In this document: positions 12,001-21,781 of the stretch, one piece after another | Layout: every line of letters begins with the position of its first letter | How positions within the stretch are numbered: position 1 is the first letter of the stretch | NCBI GenBank assembly: GCA_038030265.1 | Contig: CM075938.1 | Coordinates: 6,239,009-6,303,008, forward strand | DNA from: Corythucha ciliata | Lineage: Eukaryota > Arthropoda > Insecta > Hemiptera > Tingidae | DNA: 64,000 nt | Direction of reading: 5' to 3' | Notes under the pieces: generated by a model | What the model was told of the DNA's origin: nothing | Seen by the model: only the letters and a program-made list of their open reading frames with translations | The model's database searches: none | Translations under genes and position numbers: made by a program

Positions 12001-15000
12001 TAGCGGCTAAAATGAGGAAAAACGCTAATGTTGTGTGGTTATATCATTAGGATAAATGGCTAATTGGGGTTTTAATTGAGAAAATTTGCTAATTCACAGA
12101 AAATTGAGAAAATGGCAAGCCGAGGCTTCCGGAGGCAACTTTGCAGCAAATTAGCTAAAAGCGCTAATTTACATCAAAAATTGAGAAAATCGCGGCTAAA
12201 ATGGAAATGTATCGTTTATTCGTGGTTGGAATGGGGGAAATATCGAATTCACTGATGAAATTGAGAAGAACCTCTTAAGTGTTGAAAAAAGTGTGAAAAA
12301 AAAACGTTTTTCGACAAGACGGGAGGGTGGATAGCGCTGGCTAGTGGGTAACTAAAGCATTTTCGGCTATGCGTCCACATAACGTTTTTGTACGTCCAGG
12401 TACGCACTGTCACCAGTGCAAGTGTGTCACGTTCCTCCTGAATCACTCCTGTATAAATGTATATTGGGCCGATATTTTCCCAGTGCCCCGGGCCGGACAA
12501 ATCTGTGTATCCGCCCCTGCCGAGAATTAACGTTTGCACGAGAGCCGCGTGTGGATGAAACGAGCCTTAAATTTTTTCCACTAAACGACTAGTTTATTGG
12601 TTGGGAAACGCGAAAATATTGAGCTCTGAACTAGTAGGGGGAATGTGGCAGTTCGGGTGGGGCCGCGCGGCTTTTGACTATACAAACCCCATGCTAGTTC
12701 AGGGCGGGCTCTGAAATCGTAGGGGAATTGTAAATACACTCCCTGAATACATTCGGAAAGTACAAATTCTACACGGAGTCACCGCATTTTGCTTCTTCAA
12801 CTATCACAAACACATCATTTCTCAGATTTCGCTCACTAAAACACCAATTTCACGGATGTTTCTAGCCAAAAAACTAGTTTTGCATGGTTGCCTTACACAA
12901 AAACAATTTTTAAGGATTTTGCACGCTCCTCCCCCCCTCACCCATACCAAGATACTTTAGTGTCTTCACCCCCCCCCCCCACACCGAAGATAGCCCTATC
13001 CGTGAAACTGGATTTGGATTTGGATAAGGTTTTGAAGTTTGGTCTCCATTACTAGTCTGCCAATGTAGAAAAATAAAATATTGTTGAATTTTAACTCAAT
13101 TAATACCATTTTCATAAATCCATTCAGAAGTTTTCATGCTTCCGAAACTTCAGTCGATGGATCTATGAGCCCCCCTCCGCCTGTCGCAACAAGCGTTGCA
13201 TGCTCGTCTGTTTAGAGAATTTAAATTTATTTTTTTTATTCTTTTCAGAGGTGCAACACGACCTCTAAGGGAGAATTCTCACAAACCAAAGGGATTCGCA
13301 CGGCTTCGACCACTTTCCGCGCCACGAGCCTTGAAATCCTTAAAATGCTCGCCAATGGCAGTTCCGTGTTTGTTCGTTGCATTCGAACTCGTCTCAACGC
13401 CGCGTCAACACCCGGCGCCGAGACTCAGTTTCACAAGAGTATCATTCGTCAACAAATCCGCGCCCTGGGTATCACCGACACGTCTAAATCGAGGAAAAAT
13501 GGATTCTCACACAGAATTCCATTCGAGAAATTTCTCGAAAGGTACGGGGAATGCGCGAATCTTATTTTCCTTTATTTTTTTTTCTCAGCGTATAAACTAT
13601 CGATGTTTAAATATGCGCAGCTATCAATTTCTGGCTTTTGAATTCGACGAAAACGTTGAAAAGACGAAAGACAACTGTCGTCTCCTGCTAATTCGACTGA
13701 AAATGGAGGGATGGGCTATGGGTAAAACTAAAGTGTTCTTAAAGTACTACAATGAAGAGTTTCTGTCCAGGTAGACGCTTAAGCCATTCATTCGAATTAG
13801 GTGAATACAATATTTAATCTTTCACAGGCTCTATGAAACTCAAGTCAAAAAAATTGTCAAAGTACAAAGCATGCTAAGACAATTCCTGGCAAGAAGAAAC
13901 GTCGCTAAGAAAAAAGAACTGTCCAGGGAGCCTTCATTGACCGGTAATGACGAAACAATCCCAGAAGAATAGAAAATAGTTTATAATCTGTTATGCATGA
14001 CATTTTATTGTGTGTACTATCACAATTTATAGCTTTTACTGTATTTCAACAAAATAAAATTTGTTTTTAAAATACACCTACAGTTTCTTTTTTTTTTTAA
14101 ATCCGCTTTTTGGTTACCAATCGACCTTTTTTGTATTCCAGCCGTCCCAAAACAAAGGAAAACTCGTGACATAATGTCGGAAAGTGAAGCAGCTACAACG
14201 ATTCAAAGACGTAAGTCCTTACGGTTGAATTGAAGCCTGAAAATTAAGACTGTACCAATTTACAGATATGAAAGGGTTCTGCGTGCGCAGGAAATATGGT
14301 CCTCTGGTTAACAGTTCAAGTACGTTTTTTTTGACACACTTATACCCCGTACGATCACGGGATGATCGTACGGAATTACGCGTACGGGATTACGCGTAAT
14401 ACGCGTTTTGTTGTGCAAAATACAGATATGCTGGACAATACTACGGCTGGGTTCATTCGGGAATATTTCGATAAATGGAGAACCAAAACTATTTTCCAAG
14501 TTTTGGTTTTATACAGAGCATCAAAATATCTGGAAATGGTCTACTTTTGCCAGCAGGTATAACTACCAGTGAAGGCGGTGACATGAAGAAAATCTAGGGT
14601 GCGTTTGAAAATGTTAACCACAGTAATTATCACCACAAAATTGCCTGATTTGATTTCTAAAGCAACTTAATTACTTATAGCCTTTAGCAACCGAAAAAAG
14701 AAACAAAAACAAAAAAAAACGGTAATTGATTGCAGAGGTTAGCGTTTCCGAGCGCACCCGATGTCAAAAACAGTTGACGGGATGTAGAAAAAAAATCACA
14801 GCTAGGCAGAGGCTATTTCTTTCTTTTTATTTTTCCATCACAGGTTCATTTGTACAATCAAAACTTAGTGAGCGAGACCTCTGCAAACGAAGTTACGGTA
14901 GTATTACACGGCATTCGAGAGGATGTGGATCGTAAAGAATTTCTGGGAACGCCAAAACTGTCCGTGAGTAAAATGCCGTTCAGGTTGAATGATCTTCCTT

Positions 15001-16096
15001 TCTGCGATACGGCACACATGTGTGGCTCAGTTTATGAAAGGTATAATTAAGCTGAATAAATCTGCAATTCAGTTGTACTTTCTACCGCTCGGTGCTTGCT
15101 TACAGAGTCAAGGCACCAGACGAGCCAAGATGGGATGAGCCTTTTATTTCTTTGGGTATAACCACTTTGGGTGAATTGTCTTTAAATGAAACATGTTAAA
15201 CAACGGCCTACATATTCTGCAGACAAATCCTGTCAGACGCAAAGTTTCGATGAGCTGAGAGAGAGTGTGACTGAGACTCAACAGAACAGAAAGTATGACA
15301 ACCTAGTTAATACGCGATACACCCGAGATTTAAAGGATGTGGACAAATTGTACGACACACGCTCCTTCACCAACTTTGTGGGTCCACACTTGACGCCCAA
15401 CTTCTGAAGCCGACGAGAAATAACTTTCTGTTAGGTTGAACAGGAATCTGAAAGCCCAGTAAGAAGAAAAAAAGAAACTTCTCGCGAAGAGAAGAACTCT
15501 AACAAGGCAAGATCCCCCGGGTATTCATCAGCAAACCTACAACCGACGCGTGGAAAATTGAATGGAAGCAATTCGCAGTCTCTAATTTTAGTGACGCCAT
15601 CCGAAAACGGAATAATTGACTTTAGGTGAAACCAGAAAGTTGGACATAATTCACGACATTACTGTCATTGATACAATTTTTCCACGCAGGAAAAATTTAA
15701 GACCATCCCGCCCAATCGCAATGCAAGATCCAATTTTAGTAGAAATGGAAATGAAGGGCAAGCTTAGAGCCAAGGACGACATTCAAAACGAAGATGACCC
15801 ACCATACAACTTTCAGGTTTTTTTTTTTTTTTAACGAAACAAAAAATGCATTTATGTTTATCAACTCGTATAATTTGCCTAATTGTTTTTGTTTCAAGGC
15901 GATGCTTCGTAAAACAAATCATCAACGATACACGGTAGTAAAGGCCCCTAAGGCTATTTTGAATGAAAATAATGATGTTGACGTAATGAATAATAATCAA
16001 CGAATGGAATCAAAAAGGGCAGATAATTGTAGAAAGGAAGTTCGAACAGAAATCCTTCCTGGAGTATTCGTTACTGGACATATTACGGATTTGTAA
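97..16096 (+). CDS. ninaC: Myosin III (ninaC-like), partial: distal motor domain, IQ motifs and tail
   Basis: Actin-based motor of the myosin III class; in flies NINAC works in photoreceptor microvilli. The N-terminal kinase and ATP-binding half lie upstream of the window. Inferred exons: 97-244, 319-815 (possibly with a small in-frame intron near 532-608), 888-1029, 1100-1250, 1343-1550, 1632-1734, then an 11.5-kb intron, 13249-13541, 13621-13770, 13828-13943, 14142-14210, 14266-14319, 14426-14556, 14844-15040, 15106-15155, 15223-15377, 15435-15627, 15691-15814 and 15899-16096. Motor landmarks are NYHIFYYFYDGL, the relay-helix region ILDMFGFE, a lysine-rich actin-binding loop at 1632-1734, FVRCI, and a converter ending MGKTKVFLKYY. 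IQ-type motifs follow at 13828-13900 (VQSMLRQFLARR) and 14190-14300 (IQRHMKGFCVRRKYG). The tail contains VKAPDEPRWDEPF and ends HITDL. Splice phases agree at most junctions. The class III assignment rests on remembered family similarity; unconventional myosin is certain. Confidence 0.88.
1872..1938 (+). pseudogene. Duplicated fragment of a myosin III exon inside the intron
   Basis: This ~67-bp stretch repeats the end of the upstream coding exon (about 1493-1559), including its donor site region, with a few substitutions. It lies in the large intron, 138 bp after exon 1632-1734. It is not needed for a continuous frame and looks like a small local duplication. Its donor-like sequence is kept, but no matching acceptor was recognised before it. 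Confidence 0.7.
1990..2370 (+). repeat. Degenerate minisatellite, family a (left part)
   Basis: Loose ~30-bp repeats built on the phrase GAAACTTGCAATTTCAC followed by AAATTAGGCC. The same family resumes at 6821 on the other side of the Copia element, so the element landed inside the array. No coding signal was seen. Confidence 0.55.
2371..2565 (-). repeat. Copia 3' LTR
   Basis: 195-bp direct repeat matching 6621-6815 with two substitutions. It is the 3' LTR because the element is transcribed on the minus strand and the polypurine tract adjoins its inner edge at 2566-2575. Confidence 0.93.
2608..4237 (-). pseudogene. Copia reverse transcriptase and RNase H (frameshifted)
   Basis: RVT_2-type reverse transcriptase beginning WKEAISAELKSL and CRWVFRRKKDSNG, a frameshift with apparent loss near 3850, then the catalytic YVDD box in IYIVLYVDDLLICG and RNase H motifs (GYSDSDWGGD, ALSSTEAEYIAL, YEDNQSTI). 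The frame ends at 2608 near the 3' LTR. This copies element RNA into DNA in intact relatives. Confidence 0.93.
4394..5695 (-). pseudogene. Copia protease and integrase (broken)
   Basis: The protease active site reads WYVDTGVSQHM (D-T-G; Copia elements commonly have D-S-G). A TAG at about 5360 separates it from the integrase, which has the H-H/C-C pre-zinc finger (LWHEKLAHQN, then CKACFVGKH), catalytic Asp in HADLCGP and SDCGTEFVN, and Glu in QQNGRIERE. A TAG at 4697-4699 replaces the usual Trp in the LWAEAV region, and a TAA ends the block near 4394. Confidence 0.9.
5700..6516 (-). pseudogene. Copia gag with zinc knuckles (broken)
   Basis: Gag-like polyprotein start near MEQPTQVVKLIGPSNW, a frameshift around 6420, then a UBN2-like Copia gag region containing LLNCETSAGMWEKL and SLPESFKHFVSAW. 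Two CCHC knuckles follow; the first (CFGCGPKGH) is cut by a TAG at 5837-5839 where Trp is usual, and the second is CHYCKKVGHLQRDC. Gag packages the element RNA into virus-like particles. Not functional as read. Confidence 0.85.
6621..6815 (-). repeat. Copia 5' LTR
   Basis: 195-bp direct repeat; its inner edge adjoins the tRNA primer-binding site at about 6604-6620. The outer edge is followed by the CAAAC target duplication. Confidence 0.93.
6821..8400 (+). repeat. Degenerate minisatellite, family a (right part)
   Basis: Continuation of the array interrupted by the Copia element. Irregular units of roughly 30 bp contain GAAACTTGCAATTTC-like cores and AAATTAGGACC-like linkers. Units vary strongly in sequence and spacing. 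No gene recognised in this stretch. Confidence 0.55.
8523..8844. mobile_element. tRNA-containing foldback element
   Basis: Two ~120-bp inverted arms (about 8523-8640 and 8725-8844) flank an 84-bp loop. Each arm carries the 3' half of a tRNA-Thr-like sequence plus an outer flank containing GGAGTTTCGAGAAAAAATGG. The loop carries a 5' tRNA half on the plus strand. The whole unit could fold into a long hairpin. It sits in the myosin III intron. It may be a tRNA-derived MITE/SINE hybrid or a rearranged tRNA gene. Confidence 0.75.
8684..8755 (+). tRNA. tRNA-Thr(GGT)-like sequence, probably part of the foldback
   Basis: 72-nt cloverleaf-like sequence with A box TGGCGCAATTGG and B box GGTTCAAATCC. 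The anticodon loop CTGGTAA gives anticodon GGT, which reads Thr. The first acceptor pair is G-G and one anticodon-stem pair is mismatched, so function is doubtful. It overlaps an inverted arm, so it may be an element component rather than a working gene. Confidence 0.5.
9127..12519. mobile_element. Non-autonomous hAT-like DNA transposon with minisatellite core
   Basis: The ends are inverted repeats starting CAGGGGCGGATACA (left 9127, right end 12519), flanked by a perfect 8-bp duplication CCGAGAAT (9119-9126 and 12520-12527). Termini beginning CAGGG and an 8-bp target duplication are hallmarks of hAT elements. No transposase frame is present in the 3.4 kb. The core is degenerate ~30-bp repeats (AATTTTAGCCGCGAATTAGCG-type) that point one way from about 9840 to 11100 and the opposite way from about 11590 to 12270. 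Confidence 0.85.
9840..12270. repeat. Degenerate minisatellite, family b, in two opposing blocks
   Basis: Units of about 28-32 bp contain GCTAATTCACGGCTAAAATTGAG in one orientation. From 9840 to about 11100 they read as the reverse complement; from about 11590 to 12270 they read forward. The same family fills 36150-38217 and a short piece at 55190-55440. The region has no gene. Confidence 0.65.
12528..13248 (+). other. Remaining intron sequence of myosin III
   Basis: No gene or mobile element recognised. It contains short C and G runs and ends with a pyrimidine-rich tract and AG acceptor at 13247-13248. Confidence 0.5.
13828..14058 (+). other. ninaC: Alternative 3' terminal exon of myosin III (short isoform)
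   Basis: The exon starting at 13828 can be spliced at a GT donor after 13943 into the long tail. If it is read through, it stays open to a TAG at 13970-13972, giving a C-terminus ending GNDETIPEE. An AATAAA signal follows at 14053-14058. This predicts a short protein truncated after the first IQ motif and a long protein with the full tail. Drosophila ninaC makes two proteins (p132 and p174) with different 3' ends, so the arrangement fits the family. Transcript evidence is not available here. Confidence 0.6.
14053..14058 (+). terminator. Poly(A) signal AATAAA, short myosin III isoform
   Basis: An AATAAA hexamer lies 81 bases after the read-through stop at 13970-13972 and before the next exon at 14142, so it would serve a transcript that ends without splicing the 13943 donor. 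Confidence 0.5.
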
Positions 16097-16135
16097 AAAC
16101 AACAATTTAGAGCAAAGATCATCGAACTATTTAAT

Positions 16136-16141
16136 TTTATT
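16136..16141 (-). terminator. Poly(A) signal AATAAA of the chitin-binding gene
   Basis: A minus-strand AATAAA lies about 125 bases past the TAA stop at 16267-16269. It lies upstream of the plus-strand signal at 16206 when each gene is read in its own direction, giving overlapping tails. Confidence 0.5.
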
Positions 16142-16205
16142 GTTTTTTAAAAAAAAACGTTTACAATAGTTTTACGAGTCGAGGGTCCTGCTTTGGTCTG
16201 AAATC

Positions 16206-16211
16206 AATAAA
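16206..16211 (+). terminator. Poly(A) signal AATAAA, long myosin III isoform
   Basis: An AATAAA hexamer lies about 110 bases after the TAA stop of the long isoform. It falls beyond the minus-strand AATAAA of the convergent chitin-binding gene, so the two 3' UTRs probably overlap. Confidence 0.5.
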
Positions 16212-16266
16212 TCAGTAGCCAACCCGCAAATAATTGTTTAAATAAAAACGGTAGTTTTTCGGTGAT

Positions 16267-17157
16267 TTACCTGCAAGTAGCCACAGCGCCTTCTTTACAC
16301 GCTTTGCTTTCCGGATTGAAGACCTGACCTTCCCCGCATTTTCCAATCTTAACATCTCCCTTATCGCATATTATATAAAAATTACAGTTCCCTGGAAACG
16401 GATGAAGGGAACTGCTTTCGCCGACGTTTGTCGATTCATTCTGCTCGGGACAGCGATACCAATAACACGACGTGTGATGGCCATCGGGCCCTGAAAAATG
16501 TATAAAACACAATTTGACCTCTCGAAACGGGATTTTTTTTTAAATCTTTCAAACCTTTGTCGCAACCTAAAAAGGCTGGCTTATTGCAACGCGCCAGCTC
16601 ATCTTCAGTACCCTCGCGGCACGTCTTGGCTTTGTCATCGTACAAAAATCCGGACGCACACTTTTCGTAGGTTGGCACGCCGTTGATGCACTTGATGTAT
16701 CGACCGCAGCCTTTGGGATCGTTGAAAATTCCGTTTGACCGAGGGCATTCCTTGGTGTGGGTTTTCGGTGGTTCTTGTAAAAAAAACAAGAATACAATAA
16801 ATTTATAAAGAAAATTGCAAGGAGACAGAATTAATTACGGAGTAAAGGCCTAGTCGAGCAGTCAACAAGGTGGAGCAATTTACAACCTCGACAAGGAATG
16901 TAGGCAAAGCCGTCTTCACACTGAAACGAGTGAGCCTTACCGCCGCGGCAGGAGTAGAATCGATCGCAGTAAATATTATGTTGGACCATGTAGTCTTCCG
17001 AAGGATCACATACCGGTGGAGCTATTTACATTATTGTCTTAGGTAAGTAGGAAACAAATAAATTTAGGAAGTGAAGGGAATTACTTACTATCAGAATTGC
17101 CGTTAGTTGCAATGAAAAAAGTTGACAAACAATTAAAATGACAAACGATTTGAACAT
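16267..17157 (-). CDS. Secreted chitin-binding protein with three type-2 domains (CPAP3/obstructor-like)
   Basis: Four inferred exons: 17157-17085 (signal peptide), 17021-16839, 16773-16555 and 16490-16267; the joined frame is about 232 residues. The N-terminus MFKSFVILIVCQLFSLQLTA is a hydrophobic signal peptide. Each later exon carries one six-cysteine peritrophin-A/ChtBD2 domain: CDRFYSC in exon 2, CGRYIKC in exon 3 and CNFYIIC in exon 4. A signal peptide plus three such domains in ~230 residues fits arthropod CPAP3/obstructor proteins, which bind chitin in cuticle or other extracellular matrix. The start is the only ATG before the signal sequence. The gene is convergent with myosin III. 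The exon 1 donor is ambiguous (17085 or 17089); the frame favours 17085. Confidence 0.85.
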
Positions 17158-20100
17158 GATGTCTCCGCGATGGCAACTGGTCTGAAGAATGAGCAAATTA
17201 TCGCTATCGCTCTTAGCAGACGAGTTAATTTGTGAACAAACTAATTTAGTTGGAAGCTATTAACTAATAGGATTCTCCAAGATTTGAGCTTTATCTAATG
17301 GAACATCATTCAACCGTCGGTGTTAATGTGGTCCGAAGTGAGGAAAGGAGTAAAATTTTGAACTAATTGTAAGCAATGGATTCCAAGATCACCGGTTAGA
17401 AAATAAATACCAAAGTGAATAAAAAACTGTAAAGAAAATGTTTGACAGGTTATCGCAAATTATCCCTCGGCCAACCTAGAACGCTTTATTAGCTTATTAC
17501 TATAACGTTGGAAGAGAAACCCCTCACTCCCCCAGTCAGTTAGGACTGTAAACAGTTTTTAGCCGCGAAGTAGGCTCCAGGGATCTCTTTTGTCTTATTT
17601 TAAGCCGCAAAATGTATTCAGTAATCACGAATCAGCAAAGTGTCAGGCCTGAGCCTTTTTTTGGAGGAGAACCCTGACGGGCTAGCCATCCACAACTTAT
17701 ATATGGCTTGAATTGTGAGAGTAGGCTCATTATGTGCCGCTACCCCCCCCCCCCACAATTTTCAATATTCAAAATGGAATGTGGGAAAGAGTAGAAGTTC
17801 TTTTATACCGAACAGTTGAGTTCGGTGGCCAATTTTCTGTTTCGTGGCTGAAGTTCTGGTTTCAGTTTGTGTGAAATAACTAGGTTTTGGGTCGAAAAAG
17901 GCACAGTTATGGGTCAATTGACTGTCTCATGGATCAAATGGCATCATGGTTTTGCTGCCAATCACAGCAATGCCTGATGGTTAAGTTACATTTTATTCAG
18001 TTGAATATTCGGTTTTATCGGGTGAAAAATTGAACTTTCGAGGGAGACCTATTTGTGCGTCACTCCTCGGGGGGAAAACTCTCAGGATCCGCGCCAGACG
18101 CAAATAGTAAGTTAAGTAAGTCATTTACAAGGCATGAGTCGTCAGTTACTCCATCTAAAGGACATGGGGACGGGGGTTTTCCCTGTGATTCCGGTGTTTT
18201 TTTCTGCTTTGACCCATTTTCAGAGGTCTCACGAATTTTCCTGTGACACCAGAGAATGAAGCATCGACTGGATGAGAATGAAAAAAGCGGTGAATATGAG
18301 GGGGGCTTGAGAGAAAAAGCAAGGGATCCGGTATTCCGGGAAACGTTGTTTAGTTAGGAAGTAGGAACTTGGTAAAGAGAAGTGGGAAGTGCTGGGCGGC
18401 TGCCTTTCCCTTTATTGTTTGGATGCGTTGTCGGTCAATTTACCTACATGTAAGTTGGTTCGAACTGGGGGATTCAGATTGGCGAGTGCGGTCCCTGTTG
18501 CGACCTTTGACCGTTTGGCTTGGCGGGACTCGCTCCCTCTCAGACCTGTCAACGGACCCCCTCTTCATCATAATCGTTGTTTTTTCGGTTGAGCTTCTTT
18601 CCAGCGCATTCTGTTTATGTCAGGATTTTGCTCCTTTTTTTGCTTGTAGTAGTTGTAGTCCTCCTAGCTCCCTCTCCCACCCTTTTTTCCTTTAGTTCAT
18701 ATCATACGTTTTCGTGTCCTTGCCCATGCTCGTGCAAGTGACTACGATCGCCAAGTTTCTCTATTTGAGTTTACTTTTTATTAGGATTCATCATTCTTTC
18801 TCAATTTTCATTGGGTTCAAGCGCTTTTAGTTTCGCGTTTTCTGACCCGTTTTGTTGTCACTTTTCGGTCTCAGTGATGTTTTTATTTACAGTGGAACTT
18901 TTCATGTAGTGTGCGAAGCGTTTTCACACCCGTGTCCATCGCCCAGACTACGGGACTTCGCTCCACGTAAACCAGGTGCCTCAACCTCTATTTCAATTTA
19001 ATTTTAATTTGGGTGTTGTTCGAACTTAGGACACGCACATGTATCAAGATTGGTTTGGTCTGCTGGTAATAATAATAATACTACTACTAATGATAATAGC
19101 TCTGTAAAGGAAATAAGGTGTCTACGAACTTAGAATAGACAGACATTTAAATGAGAAAAAAGGGAACCAGGAAATTGTTAATATTCACAACACGTGAGGG
19201 AAGCACGACACTCGCAAATTGCGTTTGGTGAACGAGGCATTAACGCTGAGTTCGCTAATCAGAATTAGGATGAGTGCGTTAAGACGTTCTTTACGAGTTC
19301 GAACGCTATTTTTCGCTTGACCGACCAAAAAAATATAATAATTACTATGTCGCTTCACCTTGAACATCACCGAACAACAGCGGGGAATTTTTCCAATTTG
19401 GCGATGTCTAGTAGTGGCAAAACAGCGTGAAGGGTTTGTATCATCTTTAGGCTCATATTATTTTACCAGCCAGTAGATCGGGACCATATTAGGAAGGATA
19501 ATTAAAATTATTGCGTCAACGGCTGAATCACGTTGATGTAGGATTAGTAGTACGCGTAAATTTTCAGGTATCGAAGAGATGCATGGCTATTAGTATTTCA
19601 TGACTTAGTCAGTTCTTGGACAACTTGATGCTGGGTCCTAAATACAAAATTACCAAGATAAAAATTATCATTGTGCACAACGTAATTAGGGATGCCATCA
19701 TTTACTACATTTTATTCACTTTATGTCGCGTTTTCGCAAAAATGTGCCATATTTTAGCGTTCTAAAACTTCACACATTCGGATTACCGACAGATTCATAT
19801 TTTGGATATGAGTGCATAAATGTTTTTCTTCCTTTCTCGTTACTGTAATCGCCACGAGTGCCAGCAAAATGGAAGTAAAACGCTTGTTTAGCCCTTTAAC
19901 GCTTTGTAGTCACATCTGTTGACCAACCCAAGAAGTACCTCGAGTGGGCAGGCTCTGGATGCCGTGTGTTGCTCTAAATGCTTTGTGGTCAGTTAACCAC
20001 TTACATACGTCGATGTTTAAAAAAGAAGAGGAATTACTCGAAGAAACGGGGACGCCAACTGCTTTTGACAGGAATGAACACATTGGCGTGCCCATGGGGA

Positions 20101-20320
20101 GAGTTTTAAGGGTCAGAACCCCTGGTAGAGTGCTTCAGCTAGCATAGTTAAGAAATAGCAAACAAAAATAATGAAAACGTGGAAACTAAATAAATAACTA
20201 TAAAAAACATAAAAAAAAACGGATTTGTTTAGCCCCGCTAAGGAGCGGTATTTATGTACCAATGACCAGGCGATGATTCAGGATTTGCTCAGGACCGGGG
20301 AAGAGGCTTGAGAACTTGTG
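17158..20320. other. Intergenic region without recognised genes
   Basis: No conserved frame, RNA gene or element ends recognised. It holds a small AT-rich trinucleotide tract near 19066-19100 and one isolated fragment with family-b-like words at about 17555-17620. Sequence just above 17157 would contain the promoter of the chitin-binding gene; no clear TATA box was identified. Confidence 0.4.
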
Positions 20321-20329
20321 TGCTTCGCT

Positions 20330-20820
20330 GAACTAAAAATGACTTGACAAGCCTTCGCTGCCTAAAAATAGCTAAACTAGCTATTCCTACATGAAGCATG
20401 AAGTGATGATTCCTGAACTGTCCGCTCGGACCCTAAAATGGCAAAACGAACGATTCATGCCCTGAAAATATCACACTGACTATTCACACCACTAACTAAC
20501 GACAGTTATTACCGCTGTAAAAATGGCCCAGCTGGCTATTTACGCCCTGAGATTGGCAAAAATTACTCTTAAATCGGATACACACATGCGGTACTTGCCA
20601 AATATTCAATAAATTTCTAGCAATTGTCTACAAACCAACCAGCTGAGAATTTCAAAAATGTGTTGCTCGTTACTTGGCAAGTACCGCATGTGTGTATCCG
20701 GCTTTATACTGGCCCATAAATAGTTGAACTGACGACTTGCACCTCGAAAAGGCCTAAACAGATGATTTCTGTCCTGAAAACCGACCATTCACGGGTCCCG
20801 GGAAAAACGAGCCATTCAAA
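20330..20820 (+). repeat. Degenerate minisatellite, family d
   Basis: Irregular units of about 35-40 bp contain CCCTGAAAATGGCAAAACTGACTATTCAC-like text in shorter variants. A small inverted-repeat element (20576-20700) lies within it. No coding content seen. Confidence 0.5.
20576..20700. mobile_element. MITE-like element with 27-bp perfect terminal inverted repeats
   Basis: Ends are 20576-20602 and 20674-20700, exact reverse complements starting CGGATACACACATGCGG. The whole unit is 125 bp with a 71-bp interior and no coding capacity. No clear target duplication was found. Confidence 0.7.
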
Positions 20821-20897
20821 AGGGGTGCCTCATCGCGACGGCTCCATATATTTGGCCACTTGCTCATATGTTTCTAGGGGCAGCACGAATTTTCCCG

Positions 20898-21456
20898 GGG
20901 TATGGTGGCCCCTCAATTGACAGCCCACCAAAGTCCGAGTGTGTCGAATTTTTTGCGGGCCCAGTGAACATCCGGGCATGTATTGCTTGGCGGTGCGCCC
21001 GCGCCGTGACAATAGGTGAGGGTATTTTAATTCTTATGGGTGCCCGCCTGTACCTCGGTGACATACTCTTGAATCCCGCTTTAAATACTTGCGCATCTTA
21101 GAAAGAAAATGCCCTTCCTTTATTTATTTTTTTAAAACTAAAGTTATAGGTATTTAGGTTGAAAAAATACAATATAATTATTTTAATTTGAAAACCCCTC
21201 CCAAGAAAAAGTCCTGGGGGCCTGTTCTATAACTTTTAACTGTCACTATCACTTTCTCTTTCCACCCGTCCTCCCAATCAACATGTGATTTAATTATGGG
21301 TGGACGGGTGGAAAAGGATAGTCCTAGGAATACTGAAATCTTACAGAACAGGCCCCCTGGTCACGCCACTGAATTAACAAATATATATAAGAATATCAGG
21401 CCCCTCATTTCCACAGTTTTCTGGAGTGGGACCCAACGAATTGTACGGAACTGCAG
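20898..21456 (+). repeat. Left copy of the long direct repeat flanking the BEL element
   Basis: 559 bp from GGGTATGGTGG to ACTGCAG, matching 28964-29525 with a handful of substitutions and small indels. Its right end abuts the BEL LTR. It contains a 142-bp inverted-repeat unit at 21216-21357. Its direct partner starts right after the other LTR, as a target duplication would, but is far longer than the usual 4-6 bp. Confidence 0.85.
21216..21357. mobile_element. Short MITE-like inverted repeat (left copy)
   Basis: Termini GGGGGCCTGTTCT and AGAACAGGCCCCC are inverted around a 142-bp unit with imperfect inner symmetry (CCACCCGTCC / GGACGGGTGG). A second copy lies at 29280-29428 because it is part of the long direct repeat. 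Confidence 0.65.
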
Positions 21457-21641
21457 TGTTTTGTCGTGAATTAGGGATTAATTGAATATTTTAAATAGAG
21501 AGAATAAAAGTAGACTGTAATCCTTATCGCATCACAAAAAACAAGTGAATTCCTTTTATTGATTATTAAATCTTCCCAGGTAGGTTACAAAAACTATTCT
21601 TTTTATATTTTATTTTATTTTTTTTGCGTTGTGTGCAAACA
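21457..21641 (-). repeat. BEL 3' LTR
   Basis: 185-bp LTR; its inner edge meets the polypurine tract. Its outer edge directly adjoins the left long direct repeat at 21456. Confidence 0.9.
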
Positions 21642-21781
21642 TTTTCTCCCCACCTTGAAATAACGATTTCAAAATTAAACCCCAAAATTGAACGTTAATG
21701 AAGAAATTGAATTTTTCATCCGAAAGAAAAACAAAGTTAGTCAATTGTCCAAAATTGGGCATAGCTTCACAACAGGTCGCT

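Noticed and set aside
18369..18695. 108-codon open frame rich in Ser, Leu and Phe
   Set aside because: Composition follows pyrimidine-rich DNA and nothing in it resembles a known protein.
19944..20147. 67-codon open frame in the intergenic region
   Set aside because: No domain, no splice partners and no conserved neighbours; length is expected by chance.
20864..21101. Overlapping frames of 60-77 codons on both strands
   Set aside because: Part of the long direct repeat beside the BEL element; no known protein motif and the same frames recur at 28927-29167.
20898..21641. Treating the 559-bp repeat plus the 185-bp LTR as one longer LTR
   Set aside because: The order is repeat-LTR on the left but LTR-repeat on the right, so the 559-bp segment is outside the element on both sides.
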